Assembly (NCBI GenBank): GCA_030762175.1
Contig: CM060846.1
Span: forward strand, 182,068,541-182,132,540
Direction of reading: 5' to 3'
Length of the DNA: 64,000 nucleotides
Source of the DNA: Metallyticus violacea
Lineage: Eukaryota; Arthropoda; Insecta; Mantodea; Metallyticidae
Shown: positions 54,991 to 64,000 of the stretch, piece by piece
How the letters are laid out: each line of letters starts with the position of its first letter
How positions within the stretch are numbered: the first letter of the stretch is position 1
Made by a program: the position numbers and the translations under genes
Notes under the pieces: generated by a model
Seen by the model: the letters and a program-made list of their open reading frames with translations, nothing else
Told to the model about the DNA's origin: nothing
The model's database searches: none

Positions 54991-56690
54991 GACAGTAGTC
55001 ATAGTGCCTGGTAGAGAAGGCAGTGTAGATCCACTTCAAAAGTTTGCCACGTTGAGGGCAGAGACGGGGGCCCCTGTAAAAAATAATTATCGAAGAACTT
55101 ACAAAACGCCCAGTCACCATAATGTAACATTTCCCGAGAAGAAATATCGGCCCTCAATAAACTCAATTCCAACAAGGAGATTATTACGATCCTTACTGAC
55201 AGAGGAAATGCAACAGTAACCCTGGATAGACTACGTAAGTAAGAACAAGAATTTACTTTACCCCCAAATATACGAAAAGCTTTCTCGAATTCCTACTTTG
55301 CGTATTCTACTGCAAACAACTCTAGTCATAAGACATTCTTCCATATCTCCAAAGTACTAGTACCACATTAAGAGAACGGAAGCCCATCAGCCGAGACGTT
55401 ATGGCTTACCGAAACTACACAAGTAAGGATTTCTTCAGGTATCTTGCCAACATGCCTAATCCCATGTGGGTAGAACTGATACTCACATAAAAGATTCGGG
55501 GCATTTTATTGAAAAACTCAAGATTGTTACTTTTCAACATGAAGACCTTCTTGTAAGCTTCGATGTCGTGCCCCTTTTTACAATGGTTTCGGCTAATGAA
55601 GCCGTTTCGCAACAAGAAAATATTTCCATAAGGAATTTAACCTTTCTTCCAGCATGTCCTGACCATCACATATTTTCAGTGGAATAAGAAGTTCTACGAG
55701 AAAACTGATGGCATGGTTAAGGGCAGCTCTCTTAATCCTGTCATCACCTACAAGGAGCAATTGGAATTTAAGTTTACAGACTTTCCAAAACAAGCCGATA
55801 TATTATTATCGGTATGTAGGCCACTTTAGTAGTATGAAACCAAGGAGAGCCTGCACTTCATGATTCTTTGCAACATCTGAACATTCTCAACGAACGAATG
55901 CAGTTTACAATAGAGATGGAGACAGATAGTAAACTGCCCTTCCTGGGTGTCCTAGTCCACAAGAAGAGCGATGGCACCCTCAGACATTAAGTTTACCATA
56001 AGTCTACCCTCAGATAGATATCTTCATAAGACCATCATCCGAGGCAAAAACGTGCATTGATAAAAACTCTCGTAGATCGAGCCTCCATGTGAACCAAAAC
56101 ACCTGGGACTGGAGGAAAAATAACACGTACAACAATTACTACGTACATATGGGTACGGGCCAAGAAATTGAGAAGAGCTTTACATCCAGAAACAACACAA
56201 AACAAATGAATACACTATCTCAGAAGAAGGGAACGGCTTATCTTCCGTTTCTGAAAAATGTCACAGAGCTATTTCCAAACTACTTAAATGGCATAACATA
56301 GAAACAATTTTCAAACCGACTAACACACTCCGCTCCAGTAAAGACCCAAGGAAACCACTTACCTCAGCCGGTATGTACAGAATACTGTGCTCCTGAGGAT
56401 ACGTTTACATTGGCGCTAAAAGCGCAGCATTAATACGTGCCTGACAGAACACAAGAGACAATGCAGCCTAGTTCAGACAGACAAATCATCCGTCGCTAAG
56501 CGTGCCCTCCTAACTGAGGGAGAATATAAAATTGGTTTTCAACTCATTGATATATTAGCTTCAACATCCCATTATCATCCTCCCCTATACCGGAAGGCAA
56601 TTGAAATTCACAAACATAAAAACAACATTTTAAAATGAAAGTAGAAACACTGAAATCGCATTCAGCATGGTATCTGGCCTTACAAAACAC
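54991..56690 (+). pseudogene. Penelope-like reverse transcriptase and GIY-YIG endonuclease
   Basis: Pieces in order, with frameshifts: FFRYLANM (about 55433), then HIKDSGHFIEKLKIVTF and EDLLVSFDVVPLFTMV (55490-55590), reverse transcriptase motif A. WNKKFYEKTDGMVKGSS (about 55680-55730), a glycine-containing B-like motif, follows. Then come DRYLHKTIIRG (about 56010) and the GIY-YIG module AGMYRILCS, TGA, GYVYIGAK (about 56367-56420). An LASTSHYHPPLYRKAIEI tail (about 56545-56600) abuts the right terminal repeat. The TGA sits inside the endonuclease, and the YxDD-type catalytic motif near 55800 is not recognisable. The enzyme would nick target DNA and reverse-transcribe the element RNA; this copy cannot. 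Confidence 0.88.
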
Positions 56691-56965
56691 CTTAACAAAG
56701 AAACAACGAGAAACCAAACAGTAACCAACACTCCGTTGGCCACGCCCAGGGGCTGAAAGCTAGATCCAACCTTCTGAACCATGCGAATTAATCAGAGCTT
56801 AGTTCCAAGGGGACTTCTAAGGTATATAACGCTATCAATTCCAACAACGAGTCAGTCATTGCCTAGTCTTCAAGAGGACCGCGGCGACCACACCACTGGA
56901 GATGTCCACCACAGTCTTGGACGAAACGTCTGGGAAGACTGAAGTAGAAGGAACCCAATGGATCT
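56675..56965 (-). repeat. Right inverted terminal repeat of the Penelope-like element
   Basis: Reverse complement of 53280-53565, starting just after the coding remnant. Confidence 0.85.
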
Positions 56966-57865
56966 TTGCCTTGCAGCCCGAGAGACTCAATTATCATAAA
57001 GAGCAAATTATTAATGATATAATTTGTACTCAGAATAGAAACATCTGCAAATGACTCCCAAACTTCGAATGCCATTCTATATCCTAGGAAACTTACCCAG
57101 CCGATAATAAAATATACTCCTGCTGCTTAAACACAATAATTTGTTCGTAAAATGCAAATATATTGCTAGAATAGATTACATTAGTTGAGATATGAATTGT
57201 TTAAGTCTTCAAGAAGAATGTACCAATTAACATCTTTGGACTAGAAAGTTTAATTAAATGCAGAAGTTCGTCAAATGAAATTCTGGGATATACAACAGTA
57301 AAAAAGTGTGTATATATGAGCCAAATTATGTTAATATTTTCATTCTTTGTTATTATTATTATTGTTGTTGTTGTGTTGTTGTTGTTCGTGGTAGTGGTGG
57401 TGATAATAATGATGTTGCCATATCAAGTAACGGTGTAGTCCTCAGAAATAATACAAATTTGTTGTTTCTATTTTGTAAGGGGTTGACCAACATCTCGTCC
57501 TCCCTGTAGTTCATAGAAATTGGAAATCGAATATGAAATATCAGTTGAACTGAGAGAACATTATTTCTGATAGTTTTGTAATTTCTCTATAATTGATTTT
57601 AATTGTAGTTCCTTGAAAATTTGTTCTTAGTCAGTCGATATCTCCTGATGATTTCTATTGACTGCTGTAGATATCTAATTTCTCATGTTCATATTCTTTT
57701 ATTATATTGTTGACTTAAAATCCAGGGCTCACTGTTGTACAACAACGCGGGTTAACGTATTTTCCTAACAAAATTAGACACATTTTTAATACAATGTGAT
57801 TGTGCAAAGGTCGGTAACCTACTACTTCCATTGTAGGTAAAATCAAATGCATTGCATTTTTAAGT
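56966..57865. other. Non-coding, with TTA/TTG simple repeat
   Basis: A (TTA)n-(TTG)n tract lies at 57349-57395. Nothing else recognised. Confidence 0.5.
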
Positions 57866-58125
57866 GTTTAACGCCCGTTTTAACTACTGAGTTATCACAG
57901 GCGGTGCACATTGATGATATGGTGTGATAAACGGAGAAATGGTTTTTTTTAAGTATGGAAGCGTTGCAGCCCTAGGTTTTCGGGTGCTGAACTGGCATTT
58001 GTAATTTATGTGGACTGAGGAAAACCTGAAAAAAATTCAGTCAGGGAACACAGTCCTGGCAGGATTGAAACACCAGACCTCGCACTCACGAGCCCACGCC
58101 TTAACGACCTTGGCCACCCTTTGCG
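57866..58125 (-). repeat. SINE-B, tRNA-derived, copy 2 with hairpin tail
   Basis: On the minus strand it starts at 58125 with a tRNA-like head. An A box sits near 58100-58117 and the B box is the complement of GGATTGAAACACC (58062-58074). The body matches 3951-4182. The 3' part contains a run of A, then a hairpin whose stem is the complement of CGCCCG (57872-57877) paired with CAGGCG (57898-57903), followed by a TTAAACAC tail. tRNA-Ser-like wording in the head (GGCCAAGGTCGTTAAGGCG) suggests the tRNA of origin but is not decisive. Confidence 0.87.
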
Positions 58126-58777
58126 GTTAGAAGTAAGAATTATCATATTAACAATTATCAAATAAGTTCCAAATAAACTATATAAAAATTCCACAAACAA
58201 ATATATAATATACAATTAAGTAAAGGAACTATTCTGCTTGCTAGCTTTTTCACCCGAGTAATAAAAAAAGAAACCAATTAAATAACAAATGGGAATAAAA
58301 CATTTGGAAATTTTTGTAAATTACGGCTGTAGATATTTGCTGATAAATATAATTATTGCTATAATATCGTGGCTTTTCGTGAGCATGAATACAATTAATT
58401 GATGATTACAAACAAGAATCTGGACGCCATCTGCACTTTATCTTATCTGGAATTTGCCTTGCCTTTTCAAAGTGAAGGAAAATTTGGGATAAATCACAAC
58501 TTAGGCTGCTCGTTACTGTCGGAAGTGAAGACAAATTTACCACCAGCTGATAAGGACAGGTGTTTGAACTCTAGTGAACTGTTTTAAACCTGGAACTGTA
58601 ACTTCATGAGGATGCATAGCTATGATAGATAGTAGGGCGTACTCGAAATCCTTGTAGTTTTTTTAGGTAAGTAGTTGCGGTTCTTAACTGCAGTTTTCAA
58701 AATTGTTTGGTCGTACAGTTAATAGGCCAATTCGGAACTTACAATTCATCATTTCAGTATACAATTATAACAGATAT
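58126..58777. other. Non-coding, nothing recognised
   Basis: No supported gene or repeat. Confidence 0.45.
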
Positions 58778-59075
58778 GACTGCCTTCTTGGTCTAGTGAT
58801 AGTGTTTGCGACTACTAATTCGGACGTCCTGGGATCGATTCACGGCTCGGTCATGTAGTCTCGGTAATGCAGTTTTGGTATTTTTCCTTACTGTGAAAAG
58901 GAAAATGCGAGATAGCTTTAAGGCACCAAGAACAATGAGGTCATTTCCGCCATCATACATTCATTCGTCCTCCTGGCGAGTCTTAATAATAGCACCATCA
59001 TTTCCACTGGGATAATGCAGCGACGTCCTATGAGCCTCTCGGCCTCAGTGATTTGCTACAACACCACAATGCAAA
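58778..59075 (+). repeat. SINE-C, tRNA-derived
   Basis: The head has TTGGTCTAGTGAT (58788-58800) as A box and GGATCGATTCACG (58832-58844) as B box, correctly spaced for a tRNA-type polymerase III promoter. The remaining 220 bases are a SINE body unlike SINE-A and SINE-B. The 3' end is estimated, since no second copy is present for comparison. Confidence 0.7.
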
Positions 59076-59331
59076 GAGAAAAGTCCAACAAGTTTATGAG
59101 ATAATGTGCTGTCACTGAAAAAAATAAACAGCTACACTTTGTTATTATTTGAAGTGAACTCGAAGATTGATAGAAGTAATATAAGGAAAAATGGGACTCA
59201 GTTATACCACACATTAAGTGCACAAAATTTAAAATCCGCAATATAAAAAAATAATACATAAATAAATTACAAATATACTCAGTGCTGCCGTACAATAATT
59301 GCAAACTAAATTGAAATCGTCCTTTTGCCTG

Positions 59332-59400
59332 TAATTTTTTTTAATGTTTAATGCTGGTTTTAGCTACTGAGGGATCACAGACGGTGTCTACTTATCCAAT
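59332..59400 (-). repeat. Retroposon tail related to the SINE-B hairpin
   Basis: On the minus strand the complement of GGTTTTAGCTACTGAGGGATCA is followed by a poly-A tail (T run at 59333-59341). Wording matches the SINE-B tail at 57872-57907, although the stem is degenerate here. Confidence 0.55.
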
Positions 59401-59838
59401 GCTGCGTGCTGCTGTCATATACCCGTCTGTCACAGGGTAACAGACAGAATGTTAAGTTATAGGCATATGAAAGTTTCTGAAAGTTTTATAAAAAGCAGAT
59501 ATCTAATAATATCCTGGGGAAAAAACACATGAGACCACCAATGATAAACTTTCAAAGTTATTGCATATTGAATTTATGCAAAATTATATTCAAAGTCTTG
59601 TCCTTACGGATGTTTCCAGAATGCTTAACAATATATATTATGCGCATCAAAGACAAGCCGTAAATAATCAAGCACGATAGTTGATATACATTTTCCGTTA
59701 GGCGATTTCAGCAAGTTTAACACAAACATAAGTAAGCAGTATCGGTTCCTAAACGATTGTGAAACAAAACTTTCTTAGTTATGTGAATAAATATGAAACT
59801 GTATACATTGATGGGATATTTAAAACATTTTATCCAGT
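59401..59838. other. Non-coding, nothing recognised
   Basis: No supported feature. Confidence 0.45.
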
Positions 59839-59847
59839 GTACAAAAT
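59839..59847. repeat. Target-site duplication, 5' side of SINE-A
   Basis: TGTACAAAA, repeated at 60141-60149. Confidence 0.8.
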
Positions 59848-60140
59848 GTCGGTCCTGGTGGAGTAGTGGTAATCATACTTGCCTTCTAAACCCAAGATCG
59901 CTGGTTCAAACCTGGCCAGTAACGATGAAGTTTTTCGGGCTTCAAAATCCTAAGTATGGCTTCTTTCGGAAGGGAAGGAAAGTCGTGGGTCCCGTGTCGT
60001 ACATGGGACGATAAAGAACCTCAATCCAGAAAAAAGAGGCCTCTGAGCAAAATTTGTATGCCGTTTCACTCCCTGAATAGAATGGGACGCCGATGACCTT
60101 AGATGTTAAAGAGCGTCCTGAAATAAAACGAATACAAAAC
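59848..60140 (+). repeat. SINE-A, complete copy
   Basis: 293 bases between 9-bp direct repeats. The A box is TGGAGTAGTGGT (59859-59870) and the B box GGTTCAAACCT (59903-59913). The 3' end is rich in AATAAAAC. A truncated second copy lies at 2871-2994. The clean ends and target-site duplication suggest relatively recent insertion. Confidence 0.9.
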
Positions 60141-60149
60141 TGTACAAAA
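60141..60149. repeat. Target-site duplication, 3' side of SINE-A
   Basis: TGTACAAAA, identical to 59839-59847. Confidence 0.8.
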
Positions 60150-61335
60150 AAAGGTTTGCCTATTTTACTTAGGGCCAATATGGTGGGGGAAAATTTCTCA
60201 AAGTCTGAGCATTACCTAGTATAAAATAAGTCATTCTGCAATTCGTACACTATTGAAATTGTTTTCTGGCAATTCTTTCCTTTCCGCAGATGGGATTGGA
60301 AATTGTTTTATGGATAATCGGATAAACTCATGATCATTCAATCAAAAGATAGCAAGATGTAGGAATTCTGTGATTTACGTTTCTGAAAATTATATCATTA
60401 ATGACAGTGAATTTCCTTCAAGTGTGTCGGTGGAATTACCTTCTATTTAAATGTTCACGAAAAATGTATGTGAATTCTTTCAATTATCCTAAATAACATA
60501 TTCTGTCATCCTCACAGGCGTCCAGTGCAAGAATCTTACTTCAATGAAATTTACGTTGTTAAAAACGTACAAGAAAATACATAAATATGAAAGTTAAATC
60601 ATAAATAACGCGGCAGCGCGTAAATATATTGAAAGGAATGGCATTACAGCCATTCATCAAGCAATATTCTACACACCAATAAAAATTAGCAGGTTCTATA
60701 ATGCAAAGAAGATATGAAATAAACTTCTTACAAAAATAGAAAATTATCGTAAGGAAGTCTCCATTTTCTTGTCCCATTTTTATTTCCTGCCTAAAAGTAA
60801 CATTTTTAACCATACAATTGTTTTTATCGATGGCAGTCCAAAGTGCAAAGTGGAAAAGAAAAGTTGCTTTAAATAATGGCAAAGAGGTCAGCTGCCACAC
60901 CAAAGGATCCCAAAAAGGATTCGGGAATATGCATCCCCAAAGAAACATTATTTTACAATATTCCATATATAACACATTAACATACATCTTTTAAGTACAC
61001 ACCCACATTGAACAAATTGACAAGAAAAACCTGCAAAAGAAAAATATTAGGCCAATCTCTGGTAATTTTGTAACATTAAGATTTTGTTTAGTAAAGAAGG
61101 GATTGTGTCATTTCATGTAAGCCAAGTAGTTAAAAACCATAATTAAGCAATTATAATAACGATAATCTTGCCACCAGATGACGCTAGTTTCGCTTTTAAT
61201 CCTTCCCCTCCAACTGGCGTGTCCATGTGAAGGGAGAAACTCTCATCTAATGATAAAACTATTGGTTTCCCAATTACTAAATGCGGGAATATTTTATAAT
61301 ATATACCTAGTAAATGAACATTAATAAAATGTAAA
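60150..61335. other. Non-coding, nothing recognised
   Basis: A 142-codon frame at 60559-60987 on the minus strand is rich in Phe and Cys and lacks any motif; I do not regard it as a gene. Confidence 0.45.
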
Positions 61336-61434
61336 ATGGCGCATAAGGCTACTTGGGAAAAGCCTTGGTGGCAACACTATTAATTAAAAATTAGTTTTAT
61401 TAAGAGAAGGTGGTAGAGGTGGTCAAATTGGGAA

Positions 61435-61474
<40 letters not shown>

Positions 61475-61581
61475 CGGCCGTTTGGGGAATCCCTTGGCGG
61501 CAAAACTGTGAACTGAACATTAGTATGATTAAGGCAAAGTATGCGGGAGGGCAAAATATTTAGCGGCAAATTTTGAACGAA

Positions 61582-61626
<45 letters not shown>

Positions 61627-61680
61627 ATAACTATGGCATGTTGGTTCTAAATAGGGAAATAGTTTTATTACAAGAAGATT
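61336..61680. repeat. Tandem units each ending in a dinucleotide microsatellite
   Basis: Unit 1 (61336-61470) ends in (TA)n at 61438-61470. Unit 2 (61471-61624) ends in (GT)n at 61584-61624. A partial unit 3 follows. The units share CCTTGGTGGCAAxACT-like and ATTAGTxTxATTAAG-like segments in the same positions. Confidence 0.65.
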
Positions 61681-62642
61681 TCTAATTCTTTAACTTATAC
61701 GAACTGAAGGCTCTTCTCAGAGTGAGATAATATTAGGAACATGAACACAGGTGTCACAACTGAATAGGCAAAAATTATCCAGGAAGAAACTTTTAACTCG
61801 GTACTGAAGGAATAAGAAGTTATGAGTTGTTGGCCTAAATCTATAAAAAATTATACAATCATTTTTTTCTGCAAATGATACCTTGAACCTTTCGGCATCC
61901 ACAGAGTCAATATATACATACCCCCAACTTTCGGGTTCCACAGCTATTTAAAAATCCTCCTCGTGTTCTCTTAAATCAGCCAGCTACACACGTTCAGCTT
62001 ATCTGCACAAATTACTCCCATTTTTCGCATTTTACTTGAATCTTATAACCTTTTCCGCGCCTGGAAAGTAGTGAACACATACTGAATGAAAATGTTTGCT
62101 TTGAGCTGCCGTGTGGTACATGGTTTGATAACTACGTGATCCAATTCTGGGAATGTTATCCAATGAAATATGACTGTGGATTTGTTTCGGTGGTTTTATA
62201 TTATATACATTTTGTAATGACTTTTATGAATAAAAACACTTTTATACTTGGGAAATTAGCCAACCATTGCTGTTCTCCTGCAAATAATATGTTTTACGTA
62301 GGTAATTTGATTTGACCAGTAAGAAATTTAATGTACTAAGTTATCATCTCGTGAGTTATATTTCTGTGACTAGTGTTTGAGAGAATAATTTATGCATTTT
62401 GTTAACAGAAGGTGGCATCCTTTAAAACTAATATAAAATAAACAGAAGAAACTTTTACAGGCAATAAGAGCCACCCGCAAGAAAACAAAGGATGCCGAAT
62501 CTTACGTAAACGAAAATAATGTGAACCCAAGTGATGTTACACAAAATTGGTAAATAAGTTTAGAGTATCAAAATTAAATTGTTCTCCGTTTTGTAATTAA
62601 CAAAAACCTGAAAATGATGCTGATCTATGTTTCCAAATTAGC
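61681..62642. other. Non-coding, nothing recognised
   Basis: AT-rich, no supported feature. Confidence 0.45.
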
Positions 62643-63030
62643 AATTAACATTGCAACATTTAGGTTATATCCGAATGCAAAGAAAATACTGAAGCTCTGA
62701 CAAAAATTCTGTATTTCATGGCATTCTATAGTTTGAGATATTTAAACACACACCGTCGTTTTTTCCATACACAATATGACTAGAGTAAAACCAAACTTAT
62801 TGCAGATATTACGGGAAATAACTTTCATTTAATCCAGAAATTAAACATTGAAACAATTAGGTTATAGTCTACTGCAAATAACGCACTGCAACTCTGATAA
62901 AAAAATTGGGTATTGCGTGCCATTCTATTTTCAGATATTTAATTACATACACTCATTTAAATCACAATATAACAATAAGAAGACCAAAATTACTGTAAGT
63001 CTGATATGAAATTACTTACATTTTAGGAAA
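62643..63030. repeat. Two tandem units of about 195 bases
   Basis: Units at 62643-62837 and 62838-63030 align along their length. Matching words include ATTAAxCATTG, TTAGGTTATA, CTCTGA followed by AAAAAATT, GGxATTCTAT and CCAAAxTTA. Divergence is considerable, so the duplication is old. Confidence 0.75.
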
Positions 63031-64000
63031 CTGCATTAATCTGACATACAGTGGAGGAAAATGGCCAGCTAATGAATTGGACTCTATAAGTGTGTGTTTT
63101 TAAGTAACAATAATATTAGCAGCAAAGCAATTTTCAGAATAACAGAAGTGATTCACAGGGATAGGCTCATGGTATTTCTCAACAGAGTCATTGCAAATTG
63201 TTTGTTCAGTTTAATGAAGTATGGTTAGGATAATTATCCCTATTTACCAAAGACTTGCTTGTAATGAACTACAGGCATGATGTGTTTTTGGAGGGATACA
63301 AAATTAAATTTAAAGTGTTCACTCACTCATTGGCAGAAAGTGCCCCAAATATATTTTTATTTTTAAAATGGGAAGAAATTTGGACATTTAATGGTGCTTC
63401 TCCTTTTAATGTAAGCTGTTCACCTTCTAAGGAGCTGAGATTTATGGCAAAGGGGGATTGATGTTCAGCAACTGTTTCATAGATTAGGGAGACCTGGGAT
63501 ACGACTCGACTTCACGACAGCAGGAGTTCCGCTGCCACAAGCAAGAAAAGAATAGCAGGTGGCAAAAGTAGCACAACAACACCACAGAAGAACACGAAGG
63601 AAAGTAAAAACACAAATAACTATAAATAAGGAGGGGTCTATTATGTAAAGCACACAATTCACTGTTTCCCAACACACTTATTTATAAAACAGCGTTTTTC
63701 TCAAAACTGCATTCTCACAAATTCAAAAATACATTGGGCTCCTCAGTTTTTGTTTAAGGTCAATTAAAATTTTCCCGAAAGTGCACAAGGGTCCATTATA
63801 TTTTTCTAATACACAAAATACTTGCTATCACCACTCATACTAAAAAAATATGTTCCAAGAAAAAAATTGGTTAATTTGGAAGATCGAAATTTATTATAGA
63901 TTTACAAAAATATTACATTAGCTCTTCACTTTATTTAAAATAACTCTTGGTAAATTTTTGTACGTAATTTAAAGTTCTATTTTAAAAAATGCCAAACAAT
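63031..64000. other. Non-coding, nothing recognised
   Basis: Short frames such as 63255-63461 show no motif. The window ends in AT-rich DNA. Confidence 0.45.

Larger units (their letters stand above)
53280..56965 (+). mobile_element. Penelope-like element with inverted terminal repeats
   Basis: Terminal segments of about 288 bases at 53280-53565 and 56675-56965 match in inverted orientation. Shared words are CCAGACGTTT, GACTCGTTGTT, ATAT next to AC, and GGTTGGATCTAGCT. Between them, on the plus strand, lie reverse transcriptase and GIY-YIG endonuclease sequences. Inverted repeats instead of direct LTRs, plus a GIY-YIG endonuclease, are characteristic of Penelope-like elements. Stops and shifts are frequent. 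Confidence 0.9.

Noticed and set aside
59848..59920. Possible functional tRNA gene
   Set aside because: A and B boxes are present but the body continues as a SINE between target-site duplications, and a clover-leaf with a proper acceptor stem is not evident.
60559..60987. 142-codon minus-strand frame rich in Phe and Cys
   Set aside because: Composition reflects the AT-rich strand; no motif or neighbouring exon supports a gene.

Overview
The window is AT-rich, repeat-dense DNA from an animal, most likely an arthropod with a large genome (probably an insect). The evidence is the mix of mobile elements: I-clade and R1-clade LINEs, a Penelope-like element, mariner relics, tRNA-derived SINEs, a Ty3/gypsy remnant and Polinton/adintovirus-like genes. 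I recognise no host protein-coding gene, rRNA or functional tRNA gene. The species cannot be named from the sequence alone.

Layout. 0.8-1.3 kb: the C-terminal piece of a gypsy-type integrase. 2.9-4.8 kb: three SINE or retroposon-tail fragments. 8,974-14,924: an almost complete I-clade LINE on the minus strand, bounded by a 12-bp target-site duplication, with ORF1 (three zinc knuckles) and ORF2 (endonuclease, reverse transcriptase, RNase H) broken only by one in-frame stop. 15.9-17.0 kb: an internally deleted mariner with recognisable inverted terminal repeats. 19.4-25.9 kb: a decayed R1-clade LINE on the plus strand.

The most unusual part is 17.2-43.8 kb. Two diverged, inverted copies of a roughly 1.5-kb unit (17.2-18.7 kb reading left, 42.3-43.8 kb reading right) carry two conserved overlapping frames that I cannot assign. 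They flank two decayed Polinton/adintovirus-like blocks, both on the minus strand. Block 1 (27.4-33.8 kb) has protein-primed DNA polymerase B, a small gene, an A32-like packaging ATPase, a small protein with a hydrophobic tail, a charged-linker protein and a retroviral-type integrase. It also keeps two TATA boxes and an intron in the polymerase leader. Block 2 (37.0-40.4 kb) has a second polymerase followed directly by the same small hydrophobic-tail family, with no ATPase or integrase seen. The AT-rich DNA upstream of polymerase 1 is built of diverged repeats of about 0.6 kb. Whether the inverted arms are the termini of one composite element is an open hypothesis.

43.8-64 kb: mostly non-coding DNA with microsatellites, a mariner-like relic at 50.2 kb, and a Penelope-like element at 53.3-57.0 kb with inverted terminal repeats and a reverse transcriptase/GIY-YIG pseudogene. 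There are also three tRNA-derived SINEs, one with a clear 9-bp target-site duplication, and two local tandem-repeat blocks. The SINE tails contain a hairpin resembling the 3' hairpin of the I-clade LINE, which suggests LINE-driven SINE mobilisation.
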